Translations under genes and position numbers: made by a program
Assembly: GCA_002368955.1 (NCBI GenBank)
Contig: DFDY01000112.1
Coordinates: 1 to 18,850 of the forward strand
Reading direction: 5' to 3'
Origin: Bacteroidales bacterium UBA3816
GTDB taxonomy: Bacteria > Bacteroidota > Bacteroidia > Bacteroidales > P3
DNA length: 18,850 bases
Notes under the pieces: generated by a model
Told to the model about the DNA's origin: nothing
Databases searched by the model: none
What the model saw: only the letters and a program-made list of their open reading frames with translations
In this document: one piece after another, positions 1 to 9,214 of the stretch
Position numbering within the stretch: the first letter of the stretch is position 1
How the letters are laid out: every line of letters begins with the position of its first letter

Positions 1-80
1 GTAATAAAGTAAAACTAAAAACTATAATCACTTTAATGATTATCCGCAATTGGCACATAGGCGAGGCCGTTTCATTCTCC

Positions 81-348
81 GTGGCACATTGTGCCACTAT
101 CGAAAGTCCACAGGACTTTCTTCACTCCGAGACGCACCCGATGTGTTGGCTATCAGTCACCGCACTGCGCTCCGCTTGTACGGTGTTATTAATATTCGCT
201 CTAGTACAAAGTATGACTGATTCTTGCTCGTATTTCTCAATGTGGCGTGTCTTCGACACGCTGAGTAGTAGGGGTTTCGCTATCCCCACACTGCGCTCCC
301 GTTGGTCGCTTAGTATGGGGTTATTGAGATTCAGCCTCTTCGAGGCTG
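81..348. repeat. Cluster of short-loop perfect hairpins with an internal direct repeat
   Basis: Four perfect inverted repeats, each with a 3-nt loop, lie within 268 bp: GTGGCAC-ATT-GTGCCAC (81-97), GAAAGTCC-ACA-GGACTTTC (102-120), GCGTGTC-TTC-GACACGC (245-261) and CAGCCTC-TTC-GAGGCTG (332-348). A weaker one pairs GGGG (271-274) with CCCC (284-287). An 11-bp direct repeat, CACTGCGCTCC, occurs at 163-173 and 289-299, each copy preceded within about 15 bp by GCTATC. The stems differ in sequence but share architecture, so this resembles a composite palindromic intergenic element rather than one terminator. An open frame across it (36-392) has no recognisable protein features. I do not recognise the element as a named family. 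Confidence 0.7.
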
Positions 349-575
349 CTAAAAAATCAGTCTTTTATCAAACTAGAGCCTTGTTTTTTTGAACGCCCAA
401 TGGCCTCTCGACAGCTATGAGACAAGGTGAAATGCAACATTCAAAGAATTCTAAATTCTGAGCGTCTGCTGCCATACTCATAATTCAGAATGACAAAAAA
501 TGAACTTTTGAAGCATTTCAGGACAATAACCAAGGCATTGATGCGTTATATAAAAAGTTATTTATTGAAAAAAAT
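349..575. other. Intergenic region upstream of the antiporter gene
   Basis: No gene is seen here. The stretch is AT-rich. ATTCTGA near 453 and TCAGAAT near 485 could form a weak 7-bp stem with a loop of about 25 nt. No convincing TAnnTTTG promoter element was found before the antiporter start at 576, so the promoter of the downstream run remains unplaced. Confidence 0.5.
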
Positions 576-2873
576 ATGTCGTCTCTGCCACCTATATTCC
601 TAGACTTGGCCATCATCTTAATTACGGCCGGCGTAATTACGGTTATTTTCAAATGGCTGAAGCAGCCTTTGGTGCTTGGCTACATTGTGGCCGGTTTCTT
701 TATTGGCCCTTATTTCCCTTGGTTCCCTGCCATCAGCGACGATAGCAATATTCATGTGTGGAGCGACATCGGCATAGTGTTTCTGATGTTTGCTTTGGGT
801 TTGGAATTCAGCATCAAGAAACTACGGAAGGTGGGAGCCACCGGCGCGGTGACGGCCCTGACGGAGTTGGCCGTGATGTTCGTGATGGGCAACACGGTGG
901 GGCATCTGCTGGGCATGGGCGACATGGACTGCATCTTCTTGGGATGTATGCTCTCAATTTCGTCTACGACCATCATCATCAAGTCGTTCGAAGACTTGAA
1001 GTTGAAACAGCAGAAATTCACCAGCACGGTGACGGCCGTACTGGTGGTAGAAGATTTGGTGGCAGTATTGCTGCTGGTGATTCTTTCCACCCTGAGCGTG
1101 AGCAAGAGTTTCAACGGTGCCCAGCTGGGCATGAGCATGGTGAAACTGGTATTTTTCCTAATAGTGTGGTTTGCCTTCGGCATTTTCTTGATACCTTCTT
1201 TCCTGCGCTGGATGCGGCGCTGGATGTCGGCGGAGACGCTGTGCATCGTGGCCGTGGGGCTTTGCTTCGGCATGGTGGTGTTTGCCGACTTTGCCGGATT
1301 TTCCACCGCTTTGGGAGCCTTCGTGATGGGGGCAATCCTGGCTGAGACCATTGAGGCCGACGTAATCCACCGCATCATCACCCCCATCAAAGACTTGTTT
1401 GGGGCAGTGTTCTTTGTGTCGGTTGGCATGTTGGTAAATCCGCAGGTGCTGGTGCATCAGTGGTACTACATACTGGCCATAGCCCTGACAGTATTAGTCT
1501 TTAAGTCATTGAGTGCCACACTAGGCATATTATTGAGCGGCAAGCCACTGAAAGGAGCCATGCAAGGCGGTTTCTGTTTTTGCAACATTGGTGAGTTCAG
1601 CTTTATCATAGCGGGACTGGGCATGAGTTTTGGGGTCATCAACGAGAAACTCTACCCCATCATCGTGTCGGTCTCTATCATCACCACCTTTGTTACCCCC
1701 TACATGATTAAGGCTGGCACGCCAGCCTACGAGTGGCTTAACCCCAAGATTCCCGACAAGATAAAACGATTGCTGGACAAATACAGCAGCTCATCACGCA
1801 CCACCGGCCACCAGAACAAACTGACCCACTTTATCAAGCAGCAGGCGCTGACCATCCTCTTCTATGGGGCCATCATCGTAGCCCTGTCGCTCCTGAGCAT
1901 CTTATTGCTGAAGCCCTTCATAAACAACCTTTTCGAAGACTTGGGCATACCCGAAATATGGGGCAACCTGTTGGGCATGACGGCCACGCTGCTGGTGCTG
2001 GCCCCGTTCCTGTGGGCCCTGGCAGTGAAGGGGGTGAACAAGAAGCTGGAAGCCCAGATGCTGGAGATTGGCAGCAACAGCCAGGCCATTGTTCTGCCTC
2101 TGTTGCTGTTGCGCTACTTCATAGTCCTTACTGCTGTGGGATGGGTTGTTTCGCGCTACGTGCACATTGCTGTGGGCTTGTTGCTGGTGATAGCCATCGT
2201 AGTGGTGATTATCGTGCTGGCCTCAAAGCCCGTCATTGATTTCTACCACCGCATCGAGGACCGTTTTGTGACCAACCTTAACTCACGTCAGGCCCAAAAT
2301 TCGTTTGCCGTACCGGAGGAACTGGAGAACAGCTTCTATATGGACCGCACGACAGTGACCCCCTATTCGCCATGGTCGGGAAAGACACTACGCGAATGTG
2401 GCATACGCAAAGTGTATGGGGTGAATGTGGTGAGTATGGAACGTGCGGGCAAAGTGTACGACCTGCCTGACAAGAAAACACAGCTGTTGCCTGGCGACCG
2501 CGTGACCCTGATAGGCAGCGAGGACCAAGTGTCGAAGGTGCGAGACCAGCTGAATGTGGAGCCCGACATGCTGATTCACGACCACAGCGACCACAACATC
2601 AACAACTATACCATGGTGATTCCCAAAGGGCATGCGCTGGTGGGACGCGCCATCAAGGATGCAAAGCTGATGATGATGTACAACGCACTGGTGATAGGCA
2701 TCAAGCGGGGCGACCAGACTCTGTTCAACCCCTCGGGAAACGAGAAATTCGAAGAGGACGACCTGGTGATGTTCATCTCGCCACAAAACATAGATGTGGA
2801 CGAACTGCTCGGACACTACGAAGAGACACTCCAACAGTATGAATACAAACAAGAGGCCTATGCAAGTGCGTGA
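576..2873 (+). CDS. KefB/CPA2-type cation:proton antiporter with C-terminal RCK_C domains
   Basis: This 765-aa inner-membrane protein has an N-terminal Na+/H+ exchanger domain (about residues 8-380, many membrane segments). It carries the acidic pair E159-D160 in VLVVEDLVAV, typical of CPA2 exchangers, and glycine-rich segments such as FSTALGAFVMGAILAE (242-257). A second block of about four membrane segments follows (about 425-550), then two soluble TrkA_C/RCK_C-like domains (about 590-660 and 677-740), the first containing LLPGDRVTLIGSED. There is no TrkA_N-type GxGxxG NAD-binding domain, unlike E. coli KefB/KefC. By family it exchanges a monovalent cation (K+ or Na+) for protons; ion and ligand cannot be read from sequence. 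It heads a plus-strand run of four genes. The ATG follows an A-rich stretch, with no Shine-Dalgarno site. Confidence 0.88.
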   Translation: MSSLPPIFLDLAIILITAGVITVIFKWLKQPLVLGYIVAGFFIGPYFPWFPAISDDSNIHVWSDIGIVFLMFALGLEFSIKKLRKVGATGAVTALTELAVMFVMGNTVGHLLGMGDMDCIFLGCMLSISSTTIIIKSFEDLKLKQQKFTSTVTAVLVVEDLVAVLLLVILSTLSVSKSFNGAQLGMSMVKLVFFLIVWFAFGIFLIPSFLRWMRRWMSAETLCIVAVGLCFGMVVFADFAGFSTALGAFVMGAILAETIEADVIHRIITPIKDLFGAVFFVSVGMLVNPQVLVHQWYYILAIALTVLVFKSLSATLGILLSGKPLKGAMQGGFCFCNIGEFSFIIAGLGMSFGVINEKLYPIIVSVSIITTFVTPYMIKAGTPAYEWLNPKIPDKIKRLLDKYSSSSRTTGHQNKLTHFIKQQALTILFYGAIIVALSLLSILLLKPFINNLFEDLGIPEIWGNLLGMTATLLVLAPFLWALAVKGVNKKLEAQMLEIGSNSQAIVLPLLLLRYFIVLTAVGWVVSRYVHIAVGLLLVIAIVVVIIVLASKPVIDFYHRIEDRFVTNLNSRQAQNSFAVPEELENSFYMDRTTVTPYSPWSGKTLRECGIRKVYGVNVVSMERAGKVYDLPDKKTQLLPGDRVTLIGSEDQVSKVRDQLNVEPDMLIHDHSDHNINNYTMVIPKGHALVGRAIKDAKLMMMYNALVIGIKRGDQTLFNPSGNEKFEEDDLVMFISPQNIDVDELLGHYEETLQQYEYKQEAYASA

Positions 2874-2930
2874 GCCAGAACAAATAATTATCCCACCAAC
2901 AAGTAATAGAATTAACATTAAGAAATCTAT

Positions 2931-4574
2931 ATGAAGCAAAAAATCCTGCTATTGCTACTGGTCGCTGCCGGCCTAACCGCCGCGGCACAGAACGACCCAA
3001 ACGACAAAGGCTTTGAAATCACAAAGAACTTAGAAATCTTTGCCAATGTATATAAAAACCTCCACATCAACTATGTGGACGACGTTGACCCCGGAAAGAC
3101 CATGAAGGTGGCCATCGATGCCATGCTGGCCTCCATGGACCCCTACACCAACTATTTTGCCGAGAGCGACATGGAGGATGTGAAAATGCAGGTACTGGGA
3201 CAGTATGGCGGCATTGGGGCCATCATTCAGCAGCAAGGCGACAGCGTGTACATTGCCGAGCCCTACGAGGGGCTGCCTGCCGACAAGGCCGGCATTAAGA
3301 TTGGCGACCGCATTGTGGCCGTAGGCGGCGAAAGCACCAAAGGTAAGACCACCAGCGATGTGAGCAGCGCCATGCGCGGACAGGCCGGCACAGATGTTGT
3401 CTTGCGACTGGAACGGAACGGCAAAGAGTTCGACGTGAAGATTACCCGTGGCGAAATCCGTCTGCCCAACGTGCCATACAGCGGCATGGTAGAGGGCAAC
3501 ATAGGCTACGTGCGGCTGGACGAGTTCACCCAAGATGCTGCCAAGAACGTGCGCGAGGCTTTCCACCAATTGAAACATGACCATCCCGACATGAAAGGCT
3601 TTATCCTAGACTTGCGCAACAATGGTGGCGGCCTAATGAACGAGGCTGTGGACATCGTGAACATCTGGGTGAAGTCGGGCGAGTTGGTGGTCGAAACCAA
3701 AGGAAAGGTGGCCTCCAAAAATGTCAAGAGCCGTACACGCCTCAATCCCGAAGACTTAGACATTCCCCTTGCAGTGCTTATCAACGACAACAGTGCCTCG
3801 GCCAGCGAGATTGTCAGTGGAAGCCTGCAAGACCTAGACCGAGCAGTCATCATTGGCGAGCGGTCCTACGGCAAAGGCCTGGTGCAGAACATCCTGCCCA
3901 TGCCCTACAACAGCCAGATGAAAGTGACCGTGTCGAAGTATTTCATCCCCAGCGGCCGCTGCATCCAAGCCATCGACTATAAGAACCGCGATGCCAATGG
4001 ACGTGCCATGAAGGTGCCCGACTCGCTCAAGACGGCCTTCCACACACGCAACGGCCGCACCGTCTATGACGGTTTCGGCATCGAGCCCGACATAGAGGTG
4101 GAACACGAAGCCAGTTCGCTCCTTTCGGTGGCCCTCTACAACAGGTTCCATTTTTTCAACTATGCGCTGAAATTCCATCAGGAACATCCCACCATTGCCC
4201 CCGCCGGCCAATTTAAGATTACCGACGAGATTTGGAACGACTTTGTGAATTACCTCTCCGACAAAACCTACGACTACAAGACCTACACCGAGAACATCAT
4301 TGCCGACCTGCGCAAAGTGGCTGAAGAGGAGAACTATATGGACAATCTGAAGCAACAGATAGACCAACTGGAGAAAACCTACAAGGATGCCAAGAAAGAG
4401 GACCTCAACCGCAACCGCCAGGAGATAAGCGAGTTGCTGGCCGATGCCATCGTGCTGCACTACTACTACCGCAAAGGCTGCATCGAAGCCGCCCTTAGGC
4501 ATGACCCCGACATCAAAAAAGCAGTGGAAATACTGGGCAACACCACTGAATACAACAAGATATTAGGCCGATAG
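2931..4574 (+). CDS. Secreted S41 (CtpA-type) C-terminal processing peptidase
   Basis: This 547-aa serine protease is predicted to act in the periplasm. An N-terminal Sec signal (lysine residues, then LLLLLVAAGLTAAAQ) ends near residue 20. A PDZ domain spans about residues 93-175, beginning at the carboxylate-binding loop GGIGAII. The S41 catalytic core follows. Ser290 in NSASASE, Lys315 in SYGKG and Gln319 have the +25/+4 spacing of the CtpB-type Ser-Lys-Gln triad, so the enzyme looks active. The C-terminal 150 residues form a helical, charged extension (around 463-500) beyond the minimal fold, as is common in Bacteroidetes members. The family trims unstructured C termini of envelope proteins. 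The gene starts 57 nt after the antiporter stop and ends 34 nt before the ligase-like gene, consistent with one operon. Confidence 0.92.
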   Translation: MKQKILLLLLVAAGLTAAAQNDPNDKGFEITKNLEIFANVYKNLHINYVDDVDPGKTMKVAIDAMLASMDPYTNYFAESDMEDVKMQVLGQYGGIGAIIQQQGDSVYIAEPYEGLPADKAGIKIGDRIVAVGGESTKGKTTSDVSSAMRGQAGTDVVLRLERNGKEFDVKITRGEIRLPNVPYSGMVEGNIGYVRLDEFTQDAAKNVREAFHQLKHDHPDMKGFILDLRNNGGGLMNEAVDIVNIWVKSGELVVETKGKVASKNVKSRTRLNPEDLDIPLAVLINDNSASASEIVSGSLQDLDRAVIIGERSYGKGLVQNILPMPYNSQMKVTVSKYFIPSGRCIQAIDYKNRDANGRAMKVPDSLKTAFHTRNGRTVYDGFGIEPDIEVEHEASSLLSVALYNRFHFFNYALKFHQEHPTIAPAGQFKITDEIWNDFVNYLSDKTYDYKTYTENIIADLRKVAEEENYMDNLKQQIDQLEKTYKDAKKEDLNRNRQEISELLADAIVLHYYYRKGCIEAALRHDPDIKKAVEILGNTTEYNKILGR

Positions 4575-4608
4575 ACAAAAAATCTAAGAGGGGAGACCTC
4601 TCTAAGTG

Positions 4609-6153
4609 ATGCGCAACCAGATTCATCGTAAGATATACATCCTGCTGCTGTGCCTGCTGGTCATTTTCATGACCACGTCGGTCTTTATGACCAACCTTGT
4701 GTGGGTGCTGCTGCTGGCCAACTGGGTGTTGGAATGGAACTGGCGCGAGAAGTTTTCCGACTTCAGGCAAAACCATCTCTTGCACGCTTTCCTGGTGTTG
4801 TTGGCCGTCCACCTGCTGTGGCTTTTGGGTACGGACAACCTCTCCTATGCCCTCTACGACATGCAGAAAAAACTGCCGCTCTTTCTCCTGCCCCTGGTCA
4901 TCCTAACCACACCCAGGCCCAACGCCAAAGAGGCGATGAACATAGGCATATGCTACGTAGGCACCGTGCTGGTAGTGACAGGCATGGGCTTGGTGCGATA
5001 CCTGACCATTGCCGACCTCCCCTACCGCGACATAGTGCCGCACATATCTCATATCCGTTTCAGTCTCAACCTCTGCCTATCCCTGTTCATGCTAGCCTGG
5101 GCAGCACTGAAATACCCGAGGCCTTGGCTCTACGGCCTCAACCTGTTGCTGTCGCTGTGGTTTCTGACTTTCCTGCTGCTGATACACTCATACACGGCAT
5201 TCATCATCCTATTAGTAACAGCCGTAGTGCTGCTCCTCGCCTATCGCCGCCGCATGGAAAGACCCCTGCGCACGGTGGCCTTCTTCCTCGTAGGGGGCGT
5301 GCTACTGCTCTCTGTGGGGCTCTGCGGCTATTACTGCTACGACTACTACCACCTGCGGCCACTCTCGACCCAGGAACTGCCCAAAACCACTGCCAATGGA
5401 AGACTTTACATACACGGACAGGACGGCCTGATTGAAAACGGCAATTACGTCCACTACTACGTCTGCGACAAAGAGATGCGGCAGGAATGGGCCAAGCGCA
5501 GCCGTTTCCCCTACGACTCTGTTTCCAACTCGGGTTGGTCGGTCTATCCTACCCTTCTGCGCTACCTGAACGCCTTGGGTCTGACCAAAGACAGTGCCGG
5601 CGTGGCCCAGCTTACCCCTGACGACATTGCCGCCATCGAAAAAGGCATAGCCAACCCCGTTTACCAGCAGCCCGGGCCACGCAAGATGGTATACGTGTTG
5701 TGCTACGAATTGGAAAACTACCGTTGCTACCACAGCGTTAAAGATTTCAGCATGTTGCAGCGCCTAGAGCTGTGGGGCAATGGGTGGAAAGTCTTCAAGC
5801 AGCACCCCTGGCTGGGGGTAGGCACAGGCGACGTGGTGGACGTCTGCCAGGCAGGGCTCAACCAATCCCATTCCGCCCTGGCCCACAAGGACATGCACAC
5901 CCACAACCAGTACCTCAACTTCCTGTTGGCCTTTGGTCTTGTAGGATTTGTGACCATAGTCTTTTTCTTCGTCCGCGCCATCGTGCGCACCGCCAGTTGC
6001 CGCCGCATCCTTTTCGCTGCCTTCCTCTGCATCCTGCTAATCTCATTTGTCAGCGAGGACACGTTGGAAACCCTTGCCGGCATTGTCTTCACCTCACTCT
6101 TCCTATCTCTCCTTTCCATCCCCCACCCAAAAAATCGGAAACCCCAGAATTGA
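4609..6153 (+). CDS. O-antigen ligase/polymerase-like membrane protein (Wzy_C family)
   Basis: This polytopic inner-membrane protein of about 514 aa has roughly ten or more hydrophobic segments. A large hydrophilic loop, presumably periplasmic, spans about residues 245-415. Near its end lies HPWLGVGTGD and then a histidine/asparagine-rich HTHNQYL (His430, His432, Asn433) followed by NFLLAFGLVGF, the hallmark of the Wzy_C/WaaL family. Such proteins join lipid-linked polysaccharide to lipid A core or to another acceptor; ligase and polymerase cannot be told apart by sequence alone. The ATG at 4609 is preferred over the GTG at 4606 directly before it. Four nucleotides separate its stop from the M16 gene, so translational coupling is plausible. 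Confidence 0.8.
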   Translation: MRNQIHRKIYILLLCLLVIFMTTSVFMTNLVWVLLLANWVLEWNWREKFSDFRQNHLLHAFLVLLAVHLLWLLGTDNLSYALYDMQKKLPLFLLPLVILTTPRPNAKEAMNIGICYVGTVLVVTGMGLVRYLTIADLPYRDIVPHISHIRFSLNLCLSLFMLAWAALKYPRPWLYGLNLLLSLWFLTFLLLIHSYTAFIILLVTAVVLLLAYRRRMERPLRTVAFFLVGGVLLLSVGLCGYYCYDYYHLRPLSTQELPKTTANGRLYIHGQDGLIENGNYVHYYVCDKEMRQEWAKRSRFPYDSVSNSGWSVYPTLLRYLNALGLTKDSAGVAQLTPDDIAAIEKGIANPVYQQPGPRKMVYVLCYELENYRCYHSVKDFSMLQRLELWGNGWKVFKQHPWLGVGTGDVVDVCQAGLNQSHSALAHKDMHTHNQYLNFLLAFGLVGFVTIVFFFVRAIVRTASCRRILFAAFLCILLISFVSEDTLETLAGIVFTSLFLSLLSIPHPKNRKPQN

Positions 6154-6157
6154 CATC

Positions 6158-7396
6158 ATGTATCACTACCATACCCTCCCCAACGGCATCCGCATTATCT
6201 TCCGTCAGAACAACTCACCAGTGGTCTATGCCGGTGTATACATCAACGTGGGCTCGCGCAACGAGACCACCCCTGCCCAAGAGGGCATAGCCCATTTCAT
6301 TGAGCATTCCATCTTCAAAGGCACCGAACACCGCCGTTCCTACCATATCCGCAACCGTATCGACGGCGTGGGCGGCGAGCTGGACGCCTTCACCACCAAG
6401 GAGGAAACCTGCGTCTATGCCTCCGCCCTTTCGCAGCACTTGGAACGCTGCCTAGAACTCTTCAGCGACATACTCTTCCACTCCATCTTTCCGCAGCACG
6501 AGATAGAGAAAGAAAAAGACGTGGTCATCGAAGAAATCAACCTCTACAAAGACTCGCCCGCCGAACTCATCTATGACGACTTCGAGGAAATGATTTTCGG
6601 CACCCACCCCCTTGCCCACAACATCCTAGGCAACAAAAAGAACGTCAAGCACTTCACCTCGGCCCAACTCTCCGACTTCCTCCACCAGAACTACACCCCC
6701 GACCGCATGGTCGTCTCCGTTGTGGGCAACGTGGAGTTCAGCCGACTGGTGAAACTCTGCGAAAAACACTTCCAGGCTCCCGCTCCTTCCGGCAACCCCT
6801 CCTCTCTATTGCCAAATCCACCCGTCCCTAACACGGTGCAGTATCGCCACTTCAACACCACCGTCGGCAAACGCACCCACCAGGTGCACCTGCTCATCGG
6901 GTGTCCCGCCCCCACCCTCTTCGACGAGCGCAAGACAGCCTTCACCCTCCTGAGCAACATCCTAGGCGGGCCCGCCATGAACTCACGCCTCAACGTGTCG
7001 GTGCGCGAAAACGAAGGATTCTGCTACACCATTGAGTCCCAATACGTACCTTTCACCGATGCCGGTCTCTTCTACATATATGCTGGAGTGGACACTGGGG
7101 CTGCCGACCGCAGCACCCAACTGATACTGAACGAACTGCGCCGTCTGCGCGAAACCAAGCTCACCCCCCAGCAGCTACGCGCTGCCCAAACACAGTTCAT
7201 CGGACAGATGGCCATCACCAACGACAGCGGCCTCAACGAAATGCAAAGCATCGGCAAGGCCTACCTCAACTTCGACCATGTGGATACCCTCGAAGAGATG
7301 AACCGCGACATCCTTTCCGTCACACCTGAGCAACTGCAAACCGTGGCGCAAGACCTCCTGTCCGAGGCCAACTTCAGCCTCCTCTACTACAAATAG
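6158..7396 (+). CDS. M16 family zinc peptidase (processing-peptidase-like, M16B type)
   Basis: This is a 412-aa metallopeptidase without signal peptide, so probably cytoplasmic. The inverted zinc motif HFIEH (His46, Glu49 catalytic, His50) is followed by Glu126 in EEINLYKDSP; the spacing from His50 to Glu126 matches the third zinc ligand in mitochondrial processing peptidase-type M16B enzymes. The C-terminal half carries RENEGFCYTIES, matching the substrate-binding region of the M16_C domain. The length fits a two-domain half-clamshell that would need to dimerise. An in-frame ATG at 6047 would add 37 residues, but it lies inside the preceding ligase gene; the ATG at 6158 aligns with the family N terminus (LPNGIRIIF). 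The 153-bp gap to the convergent fucosidase shows no clear intrinsic terminator. Confidence 0.92.
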   Translation: MYHYHTLPNGIRIIFRQNNSPVVYAGVYINVGSRNETTPAQEGIAHFIEHSIFKGTEHRRSYHIRNRIDGVGGELDAFTTKEETCVYASALSQHLERCLELFSDILFHSIFPQHEIEKEKDVVIEEINLYKDSPAELIYDDFEEMIFGTHPLAHNILGNKKNVKHFTSAQLSDFLHQNYTPDRMVVSVVGNVEFSRLVKLCEKHFQAPAPSGNPSSLLPNPPVPNTVQYRHFNTTVGKRTHQVHLLIGCPAPTLFDERKTAFTLLSNILGGPAMNSRLNVSVRENEGFCYTIESQYVPFTDAGLFYIYAGVDTGAADRSTQLILNELRRLRETKLTPQQLRAAQTQFIGQMAITNDSGLNEMQSIGKAYLNFDHVDTLEEMNRDILSVTPEQLQTVAQDLLSEANFSLLYYK

Positions 7397-7549
7397 TTCC
7401 CCGAAGGAGTGATGCTTTCCTTATGAAATCCTTACCACCGCCCAAACCAACGCACACTATACCAACATACTGAACACTATCCACCCGCTAGAGCAGCGAG
7501 TCGGAAACGAGAGGGGTTCGTGTGTAAAACGCTCCTTATGCGTCGCTGG

Positions 7550-8935
7550 CTAAAACTCAACCACCACGGCGTGTTCCATTGGGGTGGCAGCGGAAAGGGT
7601 GAGAGAAGTGCTACTCTTGCCCGCCTTGGTGCCGGCCTTGATGCTTTTGCCAGCCAGTGACTTTACGCCCTTCACCACAAAAGGCAGCTCAAAAGTGGCC
7701 TTCTTGGTGGGTTCGGCAATCAGACAAATGGCATAGCGGTGCTTGCCGTCCTTGCTTTGGGTGTAGCGGATGCCTCCCTTGCTGTAGGGATAGAGTGGAC
7801 GGGTGCCATAGATGGCCCGGCCGTTGACCTCCATCCAGGAGCCTATCTCCTTCATGCGGGTAAGGGCCTCTTGCGGCAGACGGCCTTCGGCATCGGGACC
7901 CACATTGAGCAGCAGATTGCCACCCTTGGCCACCACATCGCAGAGAATGTGAATCAACTGCGTGGTGCTCTTATAGTGGTCGTTGGGCACGTATGACCAA
8001 CTGTCGCCCATGGTCATGCAGGTCTCCCACGGATAGGAGAGCAGGCTGTCGGGCACCTCCTTCTCGGGCGTGCGGTAGTTCTCATAGCGGCCACCCACAC
8101 TGCGGTCCACCACAATCAGGTCGGGATTGCCCGAGCGGGCAATGCTGACCAACTTGTCCATGTCCACATCCTGCACACGCTGGTAGCAGCCCAGCCAGGG
8201 ACGGGTTTCGTCGTTGATGCTCCATTCGGGACGGACCCAGCCGCCGTCAAGCCAGAGGATGTCTATGTCGCCATAGTTATGGGTGAGTTCGTACACCTGC
8301 TTGTGGGTGAACGTCTTGTAGCGGTCCCAGCGGTCGGGGTGCTCGTTGATGTCGTAGTTGACATTGCGGTCGGGGGTGGCCCACTCGTGTGCCCAATAGT
8401 CGTCATTGTGCCAGTCGGGCTTGGAAAAGTATAGACCCGTCCAGAAACCTTGGGCGCGGAAAGCATCCACTATGCCCTTGGTTATGTCGGGCTGAGCCGT
8501 GCGGCTGTAGGGGCAGTCGGCACCCGCACAGCTATAGTCGGTCTCATTGCTGTTGAACATGCAGAAACCATCGTGGTGCTTGGTGGTGAAGACCACATAT
8601 TTCATGCCGGCCTCCTTGGCAGCGGCAGCCATCTGGTCGGGGTGAAACTGCGTAGGGTTGAACGTGCGGTTAAGATTGAAATAGTCGTGCTTATACTGGT
8701 CGTAGGCAGCACCCTTACGGTCAATCCACGGCTCGTTGCAAATGCTCCACGACTCCACCACGCCCCATTGCGAATAGATGCCCCAATGCATCATAAAGCC
8801 GAACTTGAGGTCCTGCCACTGGTCAATGCGGTTGAGAATAACAGGGTCGGTCTCGGGCTCTTTGGCCGATTGTGCCATGGCGGAACTTACAAAAAACAAA
8901 ACCATTAAAATAGTAAAAAAGGCATTTTTTCTCAT
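7550..8935 (-). CDS. Secreted GH29 alpha-L-fucosidase
   Basis: This glycoside hydrolase of about 461 aa should release alpha-L-fucose from host or dietary glycans by a retaining mechanism. A Sec signal peptide (MRKN, hydrophobic core, AMA cleavage near residue 21) is followed by the GH29 barrel. LKFGFMMHWGIYSQWG is the N-terminal signature. TTKHHDGF holds the substrate-contacting His120-His121. WLDGGW carries the expected nucleophile Asp230. No C-terminal carbohydrate-binding module is evident. There is no lipobox cysteine, so it is periplasmic or exported. The ATG at 8935 leaves a leader of about 20 nt after the predicted promoter; an in-frame ATG at 8947 is the alternative and would add four residues. 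No SusC/SusD partner is adjacent, so this is not an obvious polysaccharide utilisation locus. Confidence 0.94.
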   Translation of the reverse strand: MRKNAFFTILMVLFFVSSAMAQSAKEPETDPVILNRIDQWQDLKFGFMMHWGIYSQWGVVESWSICNEPWIDRKGAAYDQYKHDYFNLNRTFNPTQFHPDQMAAAAKEAGMKYVVFTTKHHDGFCMFNSNETDYSCAGADCPYSRTAQPDITKGIVDAFRAQGFWTGLYFSKPDWHNDDYWAHEWATPDRNVNYDINEHPDRWDRYKTFTHKQVYELTHNYGDIDILWLDGGWVRPEWSINDETRPWLGCYQRVQDVDMDKLVSIARSGNPDLIVVDRSVGGRYENYRTPEKEVPDSLLSYPWETCMTMGDSWSYVPNDHYKSTTQLIHILCDVVAKGGNLLLNVGPDAEGRLPQEALTRMKEIGSWMEVNGRAIYGTRPLYPYSKGGIRYTQSKDGKHRYAICLIAEPTKKATFELPFVVKGVKSLAGKSIKAGTKAGKSSTSLTLSAATPMEHAVVVEF

Positions 8936-8960
8936 ATAGGAAAGCATTTATTTCGTTTTG

Positions 8961-8991
8961 CAAAGATACAACAATTATTTGGAATACCAAA
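8961..8991 (-). promoter_or_regulatory. Bacteroidetes-type promoter of the fucosidase gene
   Basis: On the minus strand, TTTG (plus-strand 8988-8991) is followed after exactly 19 nt by TATCTTTG (8961-8968). This matches the -33/-7 consensus of the Bacteroidetes primary sigma factor in both sequence and spacing. Transcription should begin near 8955, just ahead of the coding sequence. Confidence 0.85.
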
Positions 8992-9214
8992 TTCCTATTC
9001 TTTATCCATAGCCTCATGCGGGCCAAGGTTAATTGCCAAAAGTTCGGTATCGACTATATTCCAAGTTACAAGTGCAATACTGAGTAGAAAAAGCACAAAA
9101 GAATTGGTATTCTCAGGTAAAATGGTTATTTTGTGTTGTAAAAGATTGAGTAATAGAATTTGAAGTCTGGTCAGCTCCCAATAGAATAGAAATTGCGCAG
9201 AGTGTAGAGCCTGA

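Noticed and set aside
81..348. CRISPR array interpretation of the hairpin cluster
   Set aside because: The stems differ in sequence and spacing; there are no regularly spaced identical repeats and no cas genes.
36..392. 118-codon open frame on the plus strand
   Set aside because: It runs through the hairpin cluster, has no recognisable domain, signal or family pattern, and its composition is dictated by the palindromes.
752..1429. 225-codon antisense frame in the antiporter gene
   Set aside because: Opposite conserved membrane segments of the exchanger; no family features.
3834..4502. 222-codon antisense frame inside the S41 peptidase gene
   Set aside because: Opposite a well-supported protease; low-complexity Val/Leu/His-rich translation typical of antisense shadows.
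4588..4601. AGAGG/CCTCT stem between the S41 and ligase-like genes as a terminator
   Set aside because: Only 5 bp with no T-tract, and it lies in a 34-nt gap within a likely operon.
7397..7549. Possible tRNA-like segment (GGGGTTCG) between M16 and fucosidase genes
   Set aside because: No acceptor or anticodon stem could be fitted around it.
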